Below, in pieces: positions 15,016 to 23,650 of a stretch of 64,000 nt of DNA (position 1 is the stretch's first letter; each line of letters starts with the position of its first letter). The notes under the pieces were generated by a model, which was given only the letters and a program-made list of their open reading frames with translations, ran no database searches and was not told the origin of the DNA. The DNA lies in assembly GCA_000632805.1 (NCBI GenBank), contig CP007444.1, positions 3,646,772 to 3,710,771 on the forward strand, given 5' to 3'. This DNA is from Dyella jiangningensis (GTDB lineage: Bacteria > Pseudomonadota > Gammaproteobacteria > Xanthomonadales > Rhodanobacteraceae). Both the position numbers and the translations under genes were made by a program.

Positions 15016-17946
15016 TTAGAACTTCACGGTCACGCGAGCCCAGAAGTAGCGGCCGATGGTGTCGTAGGTGTTCACGTCCGTGTTCGCATTGAGCACGTTG
15101 TTCTGATAGAACAGCGGCGGCTGCTTGTCGAACGCGTTGTCCACACCGACATCCACGCGGGTGTTGTACTGAGCGATGTTATAACCGAACTGGAAGTTGT
15201 TGTAGGTCACCGACGGGATGCGCATTACCACGTTTGCGATAGAGCCGTCAGCACTGAAACCCATCGACGGATCCATCGAACCGACGTTCAAAGCACCGAT
15301 GTAGCGAGCCGTCCAAGAAGCCGACCATGCACCGGCCGTCCAGTTCAGACCAGCCAGCGCACGCCAACGGGTGTAGTTGCCGTACTGCTGCTGATACATG
15401 CCGGCGAGGTGATTGGTCACGTCGCCCGGCTGGCCCGGCGCGGTGTCGTTGTCGTAGCGAATCAGGTACGTCGTATCCAGGGACACAGCGAAGTCGCCGA
15501 TATTGGTGCCGGCCACGTCGAAGTGCGGGATGCGGTACTTACCGCTGAAGTCGATGCCCTTGGTATTGAGCGTACCCAGGTTCACCGTCGGCTGGTTGAT
15601 GTAGTTGATCTGACCATCGTTGAAGCGATGGATGAAGCCGCAGAACGGACTGGAGTTGTTGTTGTAGCAAGCGTTGACCACCGTGGTGGCGCTGATGTTG
15701 GTGATCGTGTCGTTCAGGTTGACACGCCACAGGTCAGCGCTGACCGACAGGCCCGGCGCCCAGCTTGGGTCATACACGACGCCGAAGTCGTAGGAGTGAC
15801 CGTATTCCGGCTTCAGCTGATAGCCAGCAGCGACCGAACCCGAGTTCACGCCGGTGGTCTGGCTGAGGCCAGAGCCCGTGAACGAACCGTCGGTCGGCAC
15901 GTTCTGGCAAGCATTCGGATGTCCACCCGTGTAGTGCAGGCAGGGATCGGTGAGCGGCGGAGCCGAGCCGGTGGCACCGGCGTAAAGGTCGTTGATGGTC
16001 GGCGCGCGGAACACGCCATCCAGGGTGCCGCGCAGCAGCAAGTCGTCGATCGGACGCCATTCCAGGGCGACCTTGGTGGTGGTCTTGCTGCCAACCGAGG
16101 AATAGTCGGAGTAACGCTGGCCAACGGTGATGTTCAACGACTTGACGAACGGCTTATCGGCAAGGATCGGCACCAAGGCTTCGTAATAGACCTCCTTGAG
16201 ATTGAAGCTACCCGAGAGCGGCGTGGAGCAGGCTTCCTGCGAGATCTGGCACGTACCACCAGCACCCGTCGTCTGGGCAATGTAGTCAACGCCGTAGTTC
16301 TGGTATTCCTTGTCGTAATCCGCACCCACAGCGAGTGACACGGCGCCGGCCGGCAGGTTGAACAGCTCGCCGCTAGCATTCGCTTCCGCGCGGCGCGAGA
16401 TGGTCAGCGTGTTGTAGTACGGATTGGCCGCATAACCCTTCAGCGTGGCGATCGTCTGCGGATCGTAGACGTTGAAGAGGTTCAGTGGCGTGCAGCCCGT
16501 GATCGGGTTAGCAGCGGTGCCGCAGGTGATTGCGCCGGTGGCCGGATCCTGGAACGACGGACCAAGCGCCTGCTTCAGACCCGAGTAATAAACATAGCCA
16601 AAGCTACGCTGCTGCTGGCTGATATGCCCGTAGTTAAGGTCGGCATCCCACTGCCAGGTGGAATCATTGCCGAAGTTGCCACGCAGGCCAGCATTGACCT
16701 GATTGGTCTCGGTGGCGTAATGCCCCTGGCGCTGACCCAACGTGGTGAAGCGAGAACGGAAGCCCTGGCCCTGAATGCCGGCGCCATCGGTGCCGAAGTC
16801 AACACCAAAGGGATTGTAGTAGTTGTCCTTCGACACCACAACGCCGTCGCTCAAAGCATCGAACGGCAGCGGTGCGATCGCAAAGTTGGACGTGGTCTTG
16901 TTGTAGAAATAGTCCAGGTGAGCCTGAACGCTATCGGTAAGCTGATAGTTGGCCAGCGCGAAAGCGTTGGTACGCTCCTGCGGCGTCTGGATGAGGTTCT
17001 GCGACTGATAGTTGTACGCGTCCCTCGCGGTAACATACGGCCGATAGTCAGCTGGGGTGGTGATGCCCGAGGGCTGCCCATTAAGGGTATAGGAACCCTT
17101 CGGCAGGCCAGCCGGATTACCAGCAGGAAGGATGAGCTGGCCGGACGGCGTACGGCTTGAACCCGCCGAAACCACCGAACCCGACGACAAATACAGTGCG
17201 TTCTTCGAGAAGTCACGACGTGCCGACGAAATGCCGTCGAACTTGTTGTAGTCGAGGCCGGCGGTGATGTTGCCCTTCTCACTGCTGTGACCAAAGATGG
17301 TCGAGAAGCCGCGACGGAAGCCGTCGTTCTGGTCGGACTCACCCACGTTGGCGCTGATTTCGGCGCCCTGGTAGTCCTTGCGCAGGATGAAGTTCACCAC
17401 GCCGCCGATGGCATCGGAACCGTAGGTGGCCGAAGCGCCGTCCTTCAGCACTTCCACGCGCTCGACCATGGAGGCCGGGATCGCGTTGACGTCGTTGCGG
17501 GCCACGCGGTGGCCGTTCACCAGGATCAACGTACGCTGCGAGCCGAGGCCGCGCAGCGACACGGTGGACGCACCGTCACCACCGCCGTTGTTGACCTGCG
17601 GGTTGGTCGCCGCACCGGCCACGGCCGGGATTTCCTGCAGCAGGTCGCCGAGCGTGGCCTTACCGCTGGATTCGATCTGCGCGCGGTCGATCGTATGCAC
17701 CGGGCTAGCGGTCTCGACGTCGACGCGGCGAATGCGCGAACCCGTCACGGTGACGGTTTCGAGCGTCTTGGCCTTCTGGTCCGGAGCCTGCTGGGCTCCT
17801 GCCGACTGGTCCTGGGCATCAACGTTTGCGCTCGTGCCAGCATCCTGGGCGAACACAGCCGTGGACACACCACCAAGGGTGAGCACCGCACCCAGAGAAA
17901 GCGCCAGATGCACTGACGCAGACAGTTTCTTAACCCCAAACTTCAT
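15016..17946 (-). CDS. TonB-dependent outer-membrane receptor
   Basis: The 976-residue protein has a signal peptide ending near STAVFAQDAG, a TonB box region LETVTVTGSRIRR, a plug domain (about residues 75-190: LGDLLQEIPAVAG, VSLRGLGSQRTLILVNGHRV, RVEVLKDGASATYGSDAIGG) and a 22-strand-type barrel ending WARVTVKF with the terminal Phe needed for outer-membrane assembly. It imports a ligand too large for porins, using TonB energy. The GGGAGGG ribosome site lies seven bases before ATG 17946. No carbohydrate enzymes adjoin it; its neighbours are hydroxylases and sulfotransferases, which suggests a modified peptide or similar ligand. Confidence 0.93.
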   Translation of the reverse strand: MKFGVKKLSASVHLALSLGAVLTLGGVSTAVFAQDAGTSANVDAQDQSAGAQQAPDQKAKTLETVTVTGSRIRRVDVETASPVHTIDRAQIESSGKATLGDLLQEIPAVAGAATNPQVNNGGGDGASTVSLRGLGSQRTLILVNGHRVARNDVNAIPASMVERVEVLKDGASATYGSDAIGGVVNFILRKDYQGAEISANVGESDQNDGFRRGFSTIFGHSSEKGNITAGLDYNKFDGISSARRDFSKNALYLSSGSVVSAGSSRTPSGQLILPAGNPAGLPKGSYTLNGQPSGITTPADYRPYVTARDAYNYQSQNLIQTPQERTNAFALANYQLTDSVQAHLDYFYNKTTSNFAIAPLPFDALSDGVVVSKDNYYNPFGVDFGTDGAGIQGQGFRSRFTTLGQRQGHYATETNQVNAGLRGNFGNDSTWQWDADLNYGHISQQQRSFGYVYYSGLKQALGPSFQDPATGAITCGTAANPITGCTPLNLFNVYDPQTIATLKGYAANPYYNTLTISRRAEANASGELFNLPAGAVSLAVGADYDKEYQNYGVDYIAQTTGAGGTCQISQEACSTPLSGSFNLKEVYYEALVPILADKPFVKSLNITVGQRYSDYSSVGSKTTTKVALEWRPIDDLLLRGTLDGVFRAPTINDLYAGATGSAPPLTDPCLHYTGGHPNACQNVPTDGSFTGSGLSQTTGVNSGSVAAGYQLKPEYGHSYDFGVVYDPSWAPGLSVSADLWRVNLNDTITNISATTVVNACYNNNSSPFCGFIHRFNDGQINYINQPTVNLGTLNTKGIDFSGKYRIPHFDVAGTNIGDFAVSLDTTYLIRYDNDTAPGQPGDVTNHLAGMYQQQYGNYTRWRALAGLNWTAGAWSASWTARYIGALNVGSMDPSMGFSADGSIANVVMRIPSVTYNNFQFGYNIAQYNTRVDVGVDNAFDKQPPLFYQNNVLNANTDVNTYDTIGRYFWARVTVKF

Positions 17947-18034
17947 GAGAACACCCTCCCGTTATTTATGTATGACTGGGTTTGAAAGATTTCCCCGCCT
18001 CAAACCCGCGCCCGAGTCACCCAAAGCATTTAGG

Positions 18035-18050
18035 GTAGACCTTGGTCTAC
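18035..18050. promoter_or_regulatory. Palindromic operator candidate, GTAGACC-TT-GGTCTAC
   Basis: A perfect 7-bp inverted repeat with a 2-bp centre. It lies just downstream of the predicted -10 box (18062-18067), so roughly at +5 to +20 of the receptor transcript, where a repressor would block initiation. The regulator is not in the window neighbourhood. Confidence 0.55.
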
Positions 18051-18061
18051 AGCGCTACGCA

Positions 18062-18090
18062 TTTATCACGCTTTACTTACAGATAGTCAA
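18062..18090 (-). promoter_or_regulatory. Predicted promoter of the TonB receptor gene
   Basis: On the minus strand TTGACT (18090-18085) is followed after 17 bp by GATAAA (18067-18062). This is 5/6 and 4/6 matches to the sigma-70 consensus with optimal spacing, and would give an untranslated leader of about 110 nt. Confidence 0.6.
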
Positions 18091-18100
18091 TAAATTCTAT

Positions 18101-18118
18101 ACGGCAAGAATTTGCCGT
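18101..18118. promoter_or_regulatory. Inverted repeat upstream of the receptor promoter
   Basis: ACGGCAA-GAAT-TTGCCGT is a perfect 7-bp inverted repeat with a 4-bp spacer, ending 10 bp upstream of the -35 box. The position suits an activator site. Confidence 0.5.
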
Positions 18119-18287
18119 CCGCCCACATACGGCGTAAATAATTTCGATTACGCCCCCGCGCTTTCGAGAAGCTGATGCCTGGAGACCCCCGCGCATCGCC
18201 GTTCGACCATCGTGTGAAGATCGTGAAACGGTGGTGAAAATAACCTGACACCAAGCTTACATAACGCCAGGTTACTGATTTCGAAGA

Positions 18288-19079
18288 CTAATCTGCCGCG
18301 GCTTCATCTTCGAACCGCAAGTGTTTGACACTGCGTCCGCGGCGGCGCACCAGCTTGAGTGCTTCAATACCGATACGTATGTGACGCTCCACAAACTGCG
18401 TCGTCACGTTACGATCACTTAACTCTGTCTTAACGCCCTCGGGAATCATGGGCTGGTCCGAAACCAGCAGCAAGGCGCCGCAAGGAATCTTGTTGGCGAA
18501 TCCCGCGGCGAAGATGGTGGCCGTCTCCATGTCGATCGCCATGCAGCGCGTGCGGCGCAGGTAATCCTTGAACGCTTCGTCGTGTTCCCAGACGCGGCGG
18601 TTGGTGGTGTATACCGTGCCCGTCCAGTAGTCGTAGCCGAGGTCACGGATCATGGTCGAAACGCCGCGCTGCAGTTGGAACGCCGGCAGCGCTGGCACCT
18701 CGGGCAGCAGGTAGTCGTTGGAGGTGCCTTCGCCGCGAATGGCGGCGATCGGCAGTACCAGGTCGCCGATAGCGTTCTTCTTCTTGAGGCCGCCGCACTT
18801 GCCCAGGAACAGCGCCGCCTTGGGCCCGATGGCGCTGAGCAGGTCCATGACCGTGGCGGCGTTGGGGCTGCCCATGCCGAAGTTGATGAGGGTGATGCCG
18901 TCGGCGGTCGCGTTGGGCATGGGCTTGTCGCGGCCCTGCACGTCGACGCCATGCCATTGCGCGAAGAGGTCGACGTAATGGCCGAAATTGGTGAGCAGGA
19001 TGTGCTCGCCGAACTGCTCCAGCGACGTGCCCGTGTAACGCGGCAGCCAGTTGGAGACGATCTCCTGTTTGTCCTTCAT
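18288..19079 (-). CDS. amn: AMP nucleosidase (short form)
   Basis: This 263-residue enzyme of the nucleoside phosphorylase superfamily would hydrolyse AMP to adenine and ribose 5-phosphate. Recognisable parts are LINFGMGSPNAATVMDLL, ALFLGKCGGLKKKNAIGDLVLP (phosphate/ribose loop), and the catalytic-region AIDMETATIFAAGF followed by GALLLVSDQPM. It lacks the extra N-terminal domain of the 480-residue enterobacterial Amn, so it is the compact type. ATG 19079 fits the family start. It reads away from fadE and toward the receptor; with 340 bp between, it is probably transcribed on its own. Confidence 0.88.
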   Translation of the reverse strand: MKDKQEIVSNWLPRYTGTSLEQFGEHILLTNFGHYVDLFAQWHGVDVQGRDKPMPNATADGITLINFGMGSPNAATVMDLLSAIGPKAALFLGKCGGLKKKNAIGDLVLPIAAIRGEGTSNDYLLPEVPALPAFQLQRGVSTMIRDLGYDYWTGTVYTTNRRVWEHDEAFKDYLRRTRCMAIDMETATIFAAGFANKIPCGALLLVSDQPMIPEGVKTELSDRNVTTQFVERHIRIGIEALKLVRRRGRSVKHLRFEDEAAAD

Positions 19080-19269
19080 AAGACCCCTTGGGTCAGCGCA
19101 GCGTTTGTTGTCCCGCTGCGCGTTACCGGCGACGCCACGCCGGCAAGATGCCAGATCAGTGCGCGCATCTTACCTGCTGGAGCACGTTTGCACGCGCTGC
19201 GCATTCGGGGTCTTTTCATTTTCTTGAAGCTCGCCTCTCCACGATGGCGGCGGCTGCCAGGAGGACACC

Positions 19270-21687
19270 ATGCTGATCGCCGGACTGCTCGTTGCCTTGT
19301 TGTTGCTCTGGGGTTTTGCGTTCGCCGGGCGCGGATGGCTGGCCTGGGTCGCGGCCGCGGTCGCGCTGCTCGCCACCTGGATCGTGCGCGGTGTCGCCTC
19401 GCCACTCCTTTTATATGGACTGCTATTTGCCACGGCGCTCGTCGCGCTGGTCACGGGGCTCCCGCCCCTGCGCCGCGCACTGTTCGCGCGAGCCCTGCTG
19501 CCGGTGCTGGGCAAGGTGATGCCGCGCCTCGGCGAAACCGAACGCATCGCGCTGGAGGCTGGAACGGTATGGTGGGATGCGCAGATCTTCTCTGGCATGC
19601 CCGACTGGGATGCCCTGCTGCGGTTTCAATGCAAGCCGCTCTCCCCGCGCGAGCGAGCCTTCATGGATGGTCCGGTGACGCGGCTGTGCGAGATGCTGGA
19701 CGACTGGCAGATCGAACAGGACCGCGACCTGCCGCCCGAGGTCTGGGACTTCATCAAACGCGAGCGCTTCTTCGGCATGGTGTTGCCCGAGCGCTACGGC
19801 GGGCTGGGCATGTCCGAGATCGGGCATTCGCGCGTCGTGACGCGCATCGCCACGCGCTCGGTCGCCGCGGCGGTGACGGTGATGGTGCCCAACTCGCTGG
19901 GGCCGGGCGAGCTGCTGGTGCATTACGGCACGGAGGAACAGAAGCAGCGCTACCTGCCCCGCCTCGCTGAAGGCCTGGAGGTTCCCTGCTTTGCCCTGAC
20001 CGGGCCGGAAGCTGGTTCCGACGCGGCCGCCACCCAGTCGGAGGGCATCGTCGAATGGGGGCGCTGGCAGGGCGAGGAGGTCATCGGCCTGCGCCTGAAC
20101 TGGAACAAGCGCTACATCACCCTCGCGCCTGTGGCGACACTGATCGGCCTGGCCTTCCGCCTGAAGGATCCGAACGGCCTGCTCGGCGGACCCGTGGACC
20201 GCGGGATCACCTGCGCATTGATTCCGAGCGACCTGCCCGGCGTAGTGATAGGCAAGCACCACGACCCCATGGGCGTGCCATTCGCCAACGGCCCGATCGA
20301 AGGCCATGACGTGTTCGTGCCGATGGACGCCATCATCGGCGGCGTGGCGCAGGCGGGCCACGGCTGGCGCATGCTGATGGAGAGCCTCGCGGCGGGTCGA
20401 TCCATCTCGCTGCCCGCGCTGGCCGTCGGCGCCGCGCAGATGGCCACCCGTATCTGCGGCGCCTATGCCACCGTGCGCGAACAGTTCGATACGCCGATCG
20501 GCCGTTTTGAAGGCATCGAGGAACCACTGGCGCGCATCGCCGGCCTCACCTACCTTATGACCGCCACGCGCACGCTCACCTGCGGTGCGCTCGACGCAGG
20601 CGAGAAACCTGCGGTGCTCGGCTCCATCGCCAAGGCCTACCTCACCGACGCCATGCGCGAAGTGGTCAGCGATGCGATGGACATCCGCGCCGGCGCCGCC
20701 ATCCAGCGCGGACCGCGCAATGCCCTGTCGCGCATGTGGATGTCGGTGCCAATCGGCATCACCGTAGAGGGCGCCAACATCCTCACCCGCTCGATGATCA
20801 TCTACGGCCAGGGCGCCATCCGCTGCCACCCCTGGGTGCAGAAGCTGATCGAAGCGATCGCGGCGAAGGATCTGGCGGCCTTCGACCGGGCGACGTTCGG
20901 CTACATCAACTTCGTCTTCACCCGCGGCGTGCGTGCCTTCTTGCTGGGGCTGACCGGCTCGCGACTGGCATCGGCGCCGACGGACACCGAACTGCACCGG
21001 CAATATCAGCACCTCACTCGATTCGCTTCCGCGTTCGCTGTGATTTCCGACCTGTGCATGGTCACCCTCGGCGGGGCGTTGAAGCGACGCGAGAAAATCT
21101 CCGGCCGCCTGGCGGATGCGCTGGCCTGGCAGTACCTCGCCGCCGCCACGCTCAAGCGCTACCACGACGAACCGAAGCTTGCGTCCAACTACGACCTCGC
21201 GCGCTGGGGCGTGGCACTCGCGCTGTACCGTACCCAGGAAGCGCTGCGCGGGGTGCTCGACAACCTGCCATCGGGTTTCGCTGCGAGCGTGGGCCGCCTG
21301 CTGGTGTTTCCGCTGGGCGCGCGTTTTCGCCCGCCGTCGGATGGGCTGGGACAGCGTGCCGCCCGCGCCATTCTGGAAGACCGCGAAGCTCGCATTCACC
21401 TCACCGAAGACATCCATGTGCCGGGTCCGAACGAACCGGGATTGGGCGAGCTGGAAGCCGCGCTCGACAAGGCCGTGCGCGCGCTGCCCGTGGAGACCAA
21501 GCTGCGCGACGCAGTACGCGCGGGGCGGATCGACCGGGCGTCGAAGGATCAGCTCGACGACATCGCGCTCGCCGCCGGCATCATCTCGGCCGGGGAGTAC
21601 GCCGCGCTGGCCGAAGCCAATGAAGCACGCGATGCGGTGGTGCAGGTCGACGCGTTCGATGAGGCTGTCTACAGGCAGCTGCGTTAA
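19270..21687 (+). CDS. fadE: Acyl-CoA dehydrogenase FadE
   Basis: This 805-residue flavoenzyme catalyses the first oxidation of fatty-acid beta-oxidation. The length, the N-terminal membrane segments (residues 1-70) and the DUF1974-type C-terminal extension after about residue 570 match the large FadE form of gammaproteobacteria rather than 400-residue dehydrogenases. Visible elements are ALTGPEAGSDA (FAD/substrate contact), AAGRSISLPA, FEGIEEPLARIAG and the EGANILTRSMIIYGQG stretch holding the catalytic Glu region. ATG 19270 is preceded by AGGAGGACACC. It is divergent from amn and followed by degV after 115 bp. Confidence 0.95.
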   Translation: MLIAGLLVALLLLWGFAFAGRGWLAWVAAAVALLATWIVRGVASPLLLYGLLFATALVALVTGLPPLRRALFARALLPVLGKVMPRLGETERIALEAGTVWWDAQIFSGMPDWDALLRFQCKPLSPRERAFMDGPVTRLCEMLDDWQIEQDRDLPPEVWDFIKRERFFGMVLPERYGGLGMSEIGHSRVVTRIATRSVAAAVTVMVPNSLGPGELLVHYGTEEQKQRYLPRLAEGLEVPCFALTGPEAGSDAAATQSEGIVEWGRWQGEEVIGLRLNWNKRYITLAPVATLIGLAFRLKDPNGLLGGPVDRGITCALIPSDLPGVVIGKHHDPMGVPFANGPIEGHDVFVPMDAIIGGVAQAGHGWRMLMESLAAGRSISLPALAVGAAQMATRICGAYATVREQFDTPIGRFEGIEEPLARIAGLTYLMTATRTLTCGALDAGEKPAVLGSIAKAYLTDAMREVVSDAMDIRAGAAIQRGPRNALSRMWMSVPIGITVEGANILTRSMIIYGQGAIRCHPWVQKLIEAIAAKDLAAFDRATFGYINFVFTRGVRAFLLGLTGSRLASAPTDTELHRQYQHLTRFASAFAVISDLCMVTLGGALKRREKISGRLADALAWQYLAAATLKRYHDEPKLASNYDLARWGVALALYRTQEALRGVLDNLPSGFAASVGRLLVFPLGARFRPPSDGLGQRAARAILEDREARIHLTEDIHVPGPNEPGLGELEAALDKAVRALPVETKLRDAVRAGRIDRASKDQLDDIALAAGIISAGEYAALAEANEARDAVVQVDAFDEAVYRQLR

Positions 21688-21802
21688 GGCATGCAGTACA
21701 GAGCGCAGGTGAAAAAATCCTAGGCCAAGCGCCAAGCGTCAGGGTCGGCACCGACAGGGGCGCGTGCTATGTTGAACGCGCCATGGTTTGGGGGTGATAA
21801 CG

Positions 21803-22747
21803 ATGCGGATGGGGCTGGCCATCGATGCATCCTGCGATTTGCCGCAGGAGTTTCTGCAGAAGCACAACATCGCGGTGATGCCGATCACCGTCCACATCGA
21901 CGACGAAGTCTTCCTGGACAACCGCAACCAGGTCGAATTGCACCGGTTTCTCGATCGCAATCTCGGCAGCCGCAGCCACTCGGCGGAAACCGAGCCCTGC
22001 TCGATCGAGGAAGTGCAGAAGCTGTTCCTCGACAAGCTGGTGCTGGAGCAGGACTGCGTGTTCTGCCTGACCATCACCGCCACACGCAGCGCCATCAACG
22101 ATCACGTGATCAAGGCCAGTTTCGCGGTGCTGAAAAACTACCGCGAGGTGCGCGAGCGCAACAACATCACCGGGCCGTTCCTGATGCGCGTGATCGACAC
22201 GCGCAGCCTGTTCGCGGGCTCGGGCCCGGCCATTGTCGAAGCGACCCGTCTGATCGATGCCGGCGAAGCGCCCGCGGCGATCCGCGAGCGGCTCACCTAC
22301 ATCGCCAACAATTCGTACGGCTACATGTTGCCGCGCGACCTCTACTACCTGCGTGCGCGCGCCAAGAAGAAGGGCGACCGCAGCGTGGGCCTGATGAGCG
22401 CGGTGCTCGGCTCGGCGCTGGACATCAAGCCGCTGCTGCGTGGCTACCGGGGCGAAACCGGCCCGGTGGGCAAGGTTCGTGGCTTCGAGCACGGCGCGGA
22501 AACGTTGTTCAGCTACGTGGCCAAGCGGGTGCACGCCGGCTTGCTGGTCCCTGCGGTATGCGTGAGCTATGGCGGCGACCTGGCCGAGCTTTCCAAACTG
22601 CCGGGTTACGATGGCTTGCGTACGGCATGCGAGGAATGCGGCGTGGAACTCATGGAAGCACCAATGAGCATCACCGGCATGGTCAATGTCGGCGAAGGCG
22701 CGGTGACGCTGGGTTTCGCCGCCGAGGAACACGTCGCCGAATTCTGA
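21803..22747 (+). CDS. DegV-family fatty-acid-binding protein
   Basis: The 314-residue protein starts with MGLAIDASCDLPQEFL and has HIDDEVFLDNR and the FCLTITATRSAINDHV stretch, the pattern of DegV proteins, which bind a fatty acid; some act as the binding component of fatty-acid kinases. SYGYMLPRDLYYLRARAKKKGDR matches the central helical part. ATG 21803 follows a GGGGGTGA ribosome site; ATG 21809 is also possible. Its place right after fadE fits a role in lipid handling, but no kinase partner (FakA) is nearby. Confidence 0.87.
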   Translation: MRMGLAIDASCDLPQEFLQKHNIAVMPITVHIDDEVFLDNRNQVELHRFLDRNLGSRSHSAETEPCSIEEVQKLFLDKLVLEQDCVFCLTITATRSAINDHVIKASFAVLKNYREVRERNNITGPFLMRVIDTRSLFAGSGPAIVEATRLIDAGEAPAAIRERLTYIANNSYGYMLPRDLYYLRARAKKKGDRSVGLMSAVLGSALDIKPLLRGYRGETGPVGKVRGFEHGAETLFSYVAKRVHAGLLVPAVCVSYGGDLAELSKLPGYDGLRTACEECGVELMEAPMSITGMVNVGEGAVTLGFAAEEHVAEF

Positions 22748-22774
22748 GTGGACGCCTGCCCACGGGAGGCCCCA

Positions 22775-23407
22775 ATGATCCGCCTGTTCATCCTGGTTCT
22801 GCTGCTTTCGCTCGGCGAGCCGGCATTCGCCGGGACGGCTTATCAGTGCACCACGGCGGACGGCAAGGTCATCTACCAGGACAAACCCTGCGCGGCAGGC
22901 CAGCGACAGCACACGCTGCAACTCGACGATTCCCAACCGCTCGTCACGCCTGCCCCACCCGAGCCCGAGCCCGAAGCGGCGGTGCCATCGCCACCGCCGC
23001 CTCCGCCGGCAGCACCGCCCGCGCCGTTACCGGTGATGTATGCGTGTGTCCGTGCCACCGACCGCACTACCTACCTCAGCGAGAATGGCAACCCGGAGCC
23101 TTATCAGGTGCCCTACGGCATCATCGGCGGTGGCGGCATGTCGTTGTCGCAGGCCTACGGGCCGCCCGGCGGAGCCGGCGTGTCCGCACCCGAGCTCAAC
23201 AGAGGGCGCATTACGCCCGGCCTGATCGCACGGAACTTCGTCTGGGTGCAGGACCAATGCCATGAACTCACGCCCGCGGAAACCTGCCGCGCGTTGCGCG
23301 ACGCCTACGACGAAAACGAGACCAAGTTGCGCCGTGCGTTCAAGAGCGATCGCCCGCCACTGGAAAAGCGCGAGGCCACCTTGCTTGCCCAACTGCGCAA
23401 CTGCTGA
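22775..23407 (+). CDS. Secreted DUF4124-like protein with proline-rich linker
   Basis: The 210-residue product has a signal peptide (RLFILVLLLSLGEPAFA) and then TAYQCTTADGKVIYQDKPC, the core of DUF4124 domains, which are small periplasmic beta modules in proteobacteria. A Pro/Glu-rich linker (about residues 58-90) leads to a second cysteine-containing part ending QLRNC. The GGAGG site lies directly before ATG 22775. It follows degV by 27 bp and may be cotranscribed with it. Function unknown; an envelope location is likely. Confidence 0.75.
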   Translation: MIRLFILVLLLSLGEPAFAGTAYQCTTADGKVIYQDKPCAAGQRQHTLQLDDSQPLVTPAPPEPEPEAAVPSPPPPPPAAPPAPLPVMYACVRATDRTTYLSENGNPEPYQVPYGIIGGGGMSLSQAYGPPGGAGVSAPELNRGRITPGLIARNFVWVQDQCHELTPAETCRALRDAYDENETKLRRAFKSDRPPLEKREATLLAQLRNC

Positions 23408-23470
23408 GGTGGCACTGCGCATTTGTTGCGCAATCCCATGCAAGTGACTGCTGCGCAGGCGCATTGCCGG

Positions 23471-23633
23471 GTTGTCCACAGGCTTGTTACCAGGCTTTCC
23501 CCAACGGCTGTGGAAAAGCCATGCCATGCATGGCGCCGAATTGAGCAGGATGATGAAATGCAAAGGCGTGCAGGCACTTGCGCCACCTATCCACAGGTTT
23601 GTCCCTAGCCAGTCCACACGAGCTGTGGAAAAC
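23471..23633. repeat. Two tandem TCCACAGG...CTGTGGAAAA palindromes
   Basis: Two related units of about 47 bp start at 23471 and 23587. Each opens with a DnaA-box-like TTGTCCACA or CTATCCACA and closes with TGTGGAAAA (23509-23517 and 23624-23632), with about 28 bp between the arms. Each half-site differs from TTATCCACA by one base. They fill the space between the DUF4124 gene and the convergent SDR gene. Confidence 0.6.
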
Positions 23634-23650
23634 GACCCCGGGCGTGGCGC

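Larger units (their letters stand above)
17947..18287. other. Promoter region of the TonB receptor (gene-free)
   Basis: This 341-bp gene-free stretch is clearly richer in A+T than its surroundings. It holds a good sigma-70-like promoter for the receptor, two perfect short palindromes around it (described separately), and near the amn end an inverted repeat TAACCTG (18241-18247) / CAGGTTA (18268-18274). No small ORF with a plausible start was seen. Confidence 0.7.

Noticed and set aside
19423..21735. A 770-codon open frame on the minus strand, antisense to fadE
   Set aside because: It is a by-product of high G+C codon use. The fadE frame has all family motifs and a ribosome site; the antisense frame resembles nothing.
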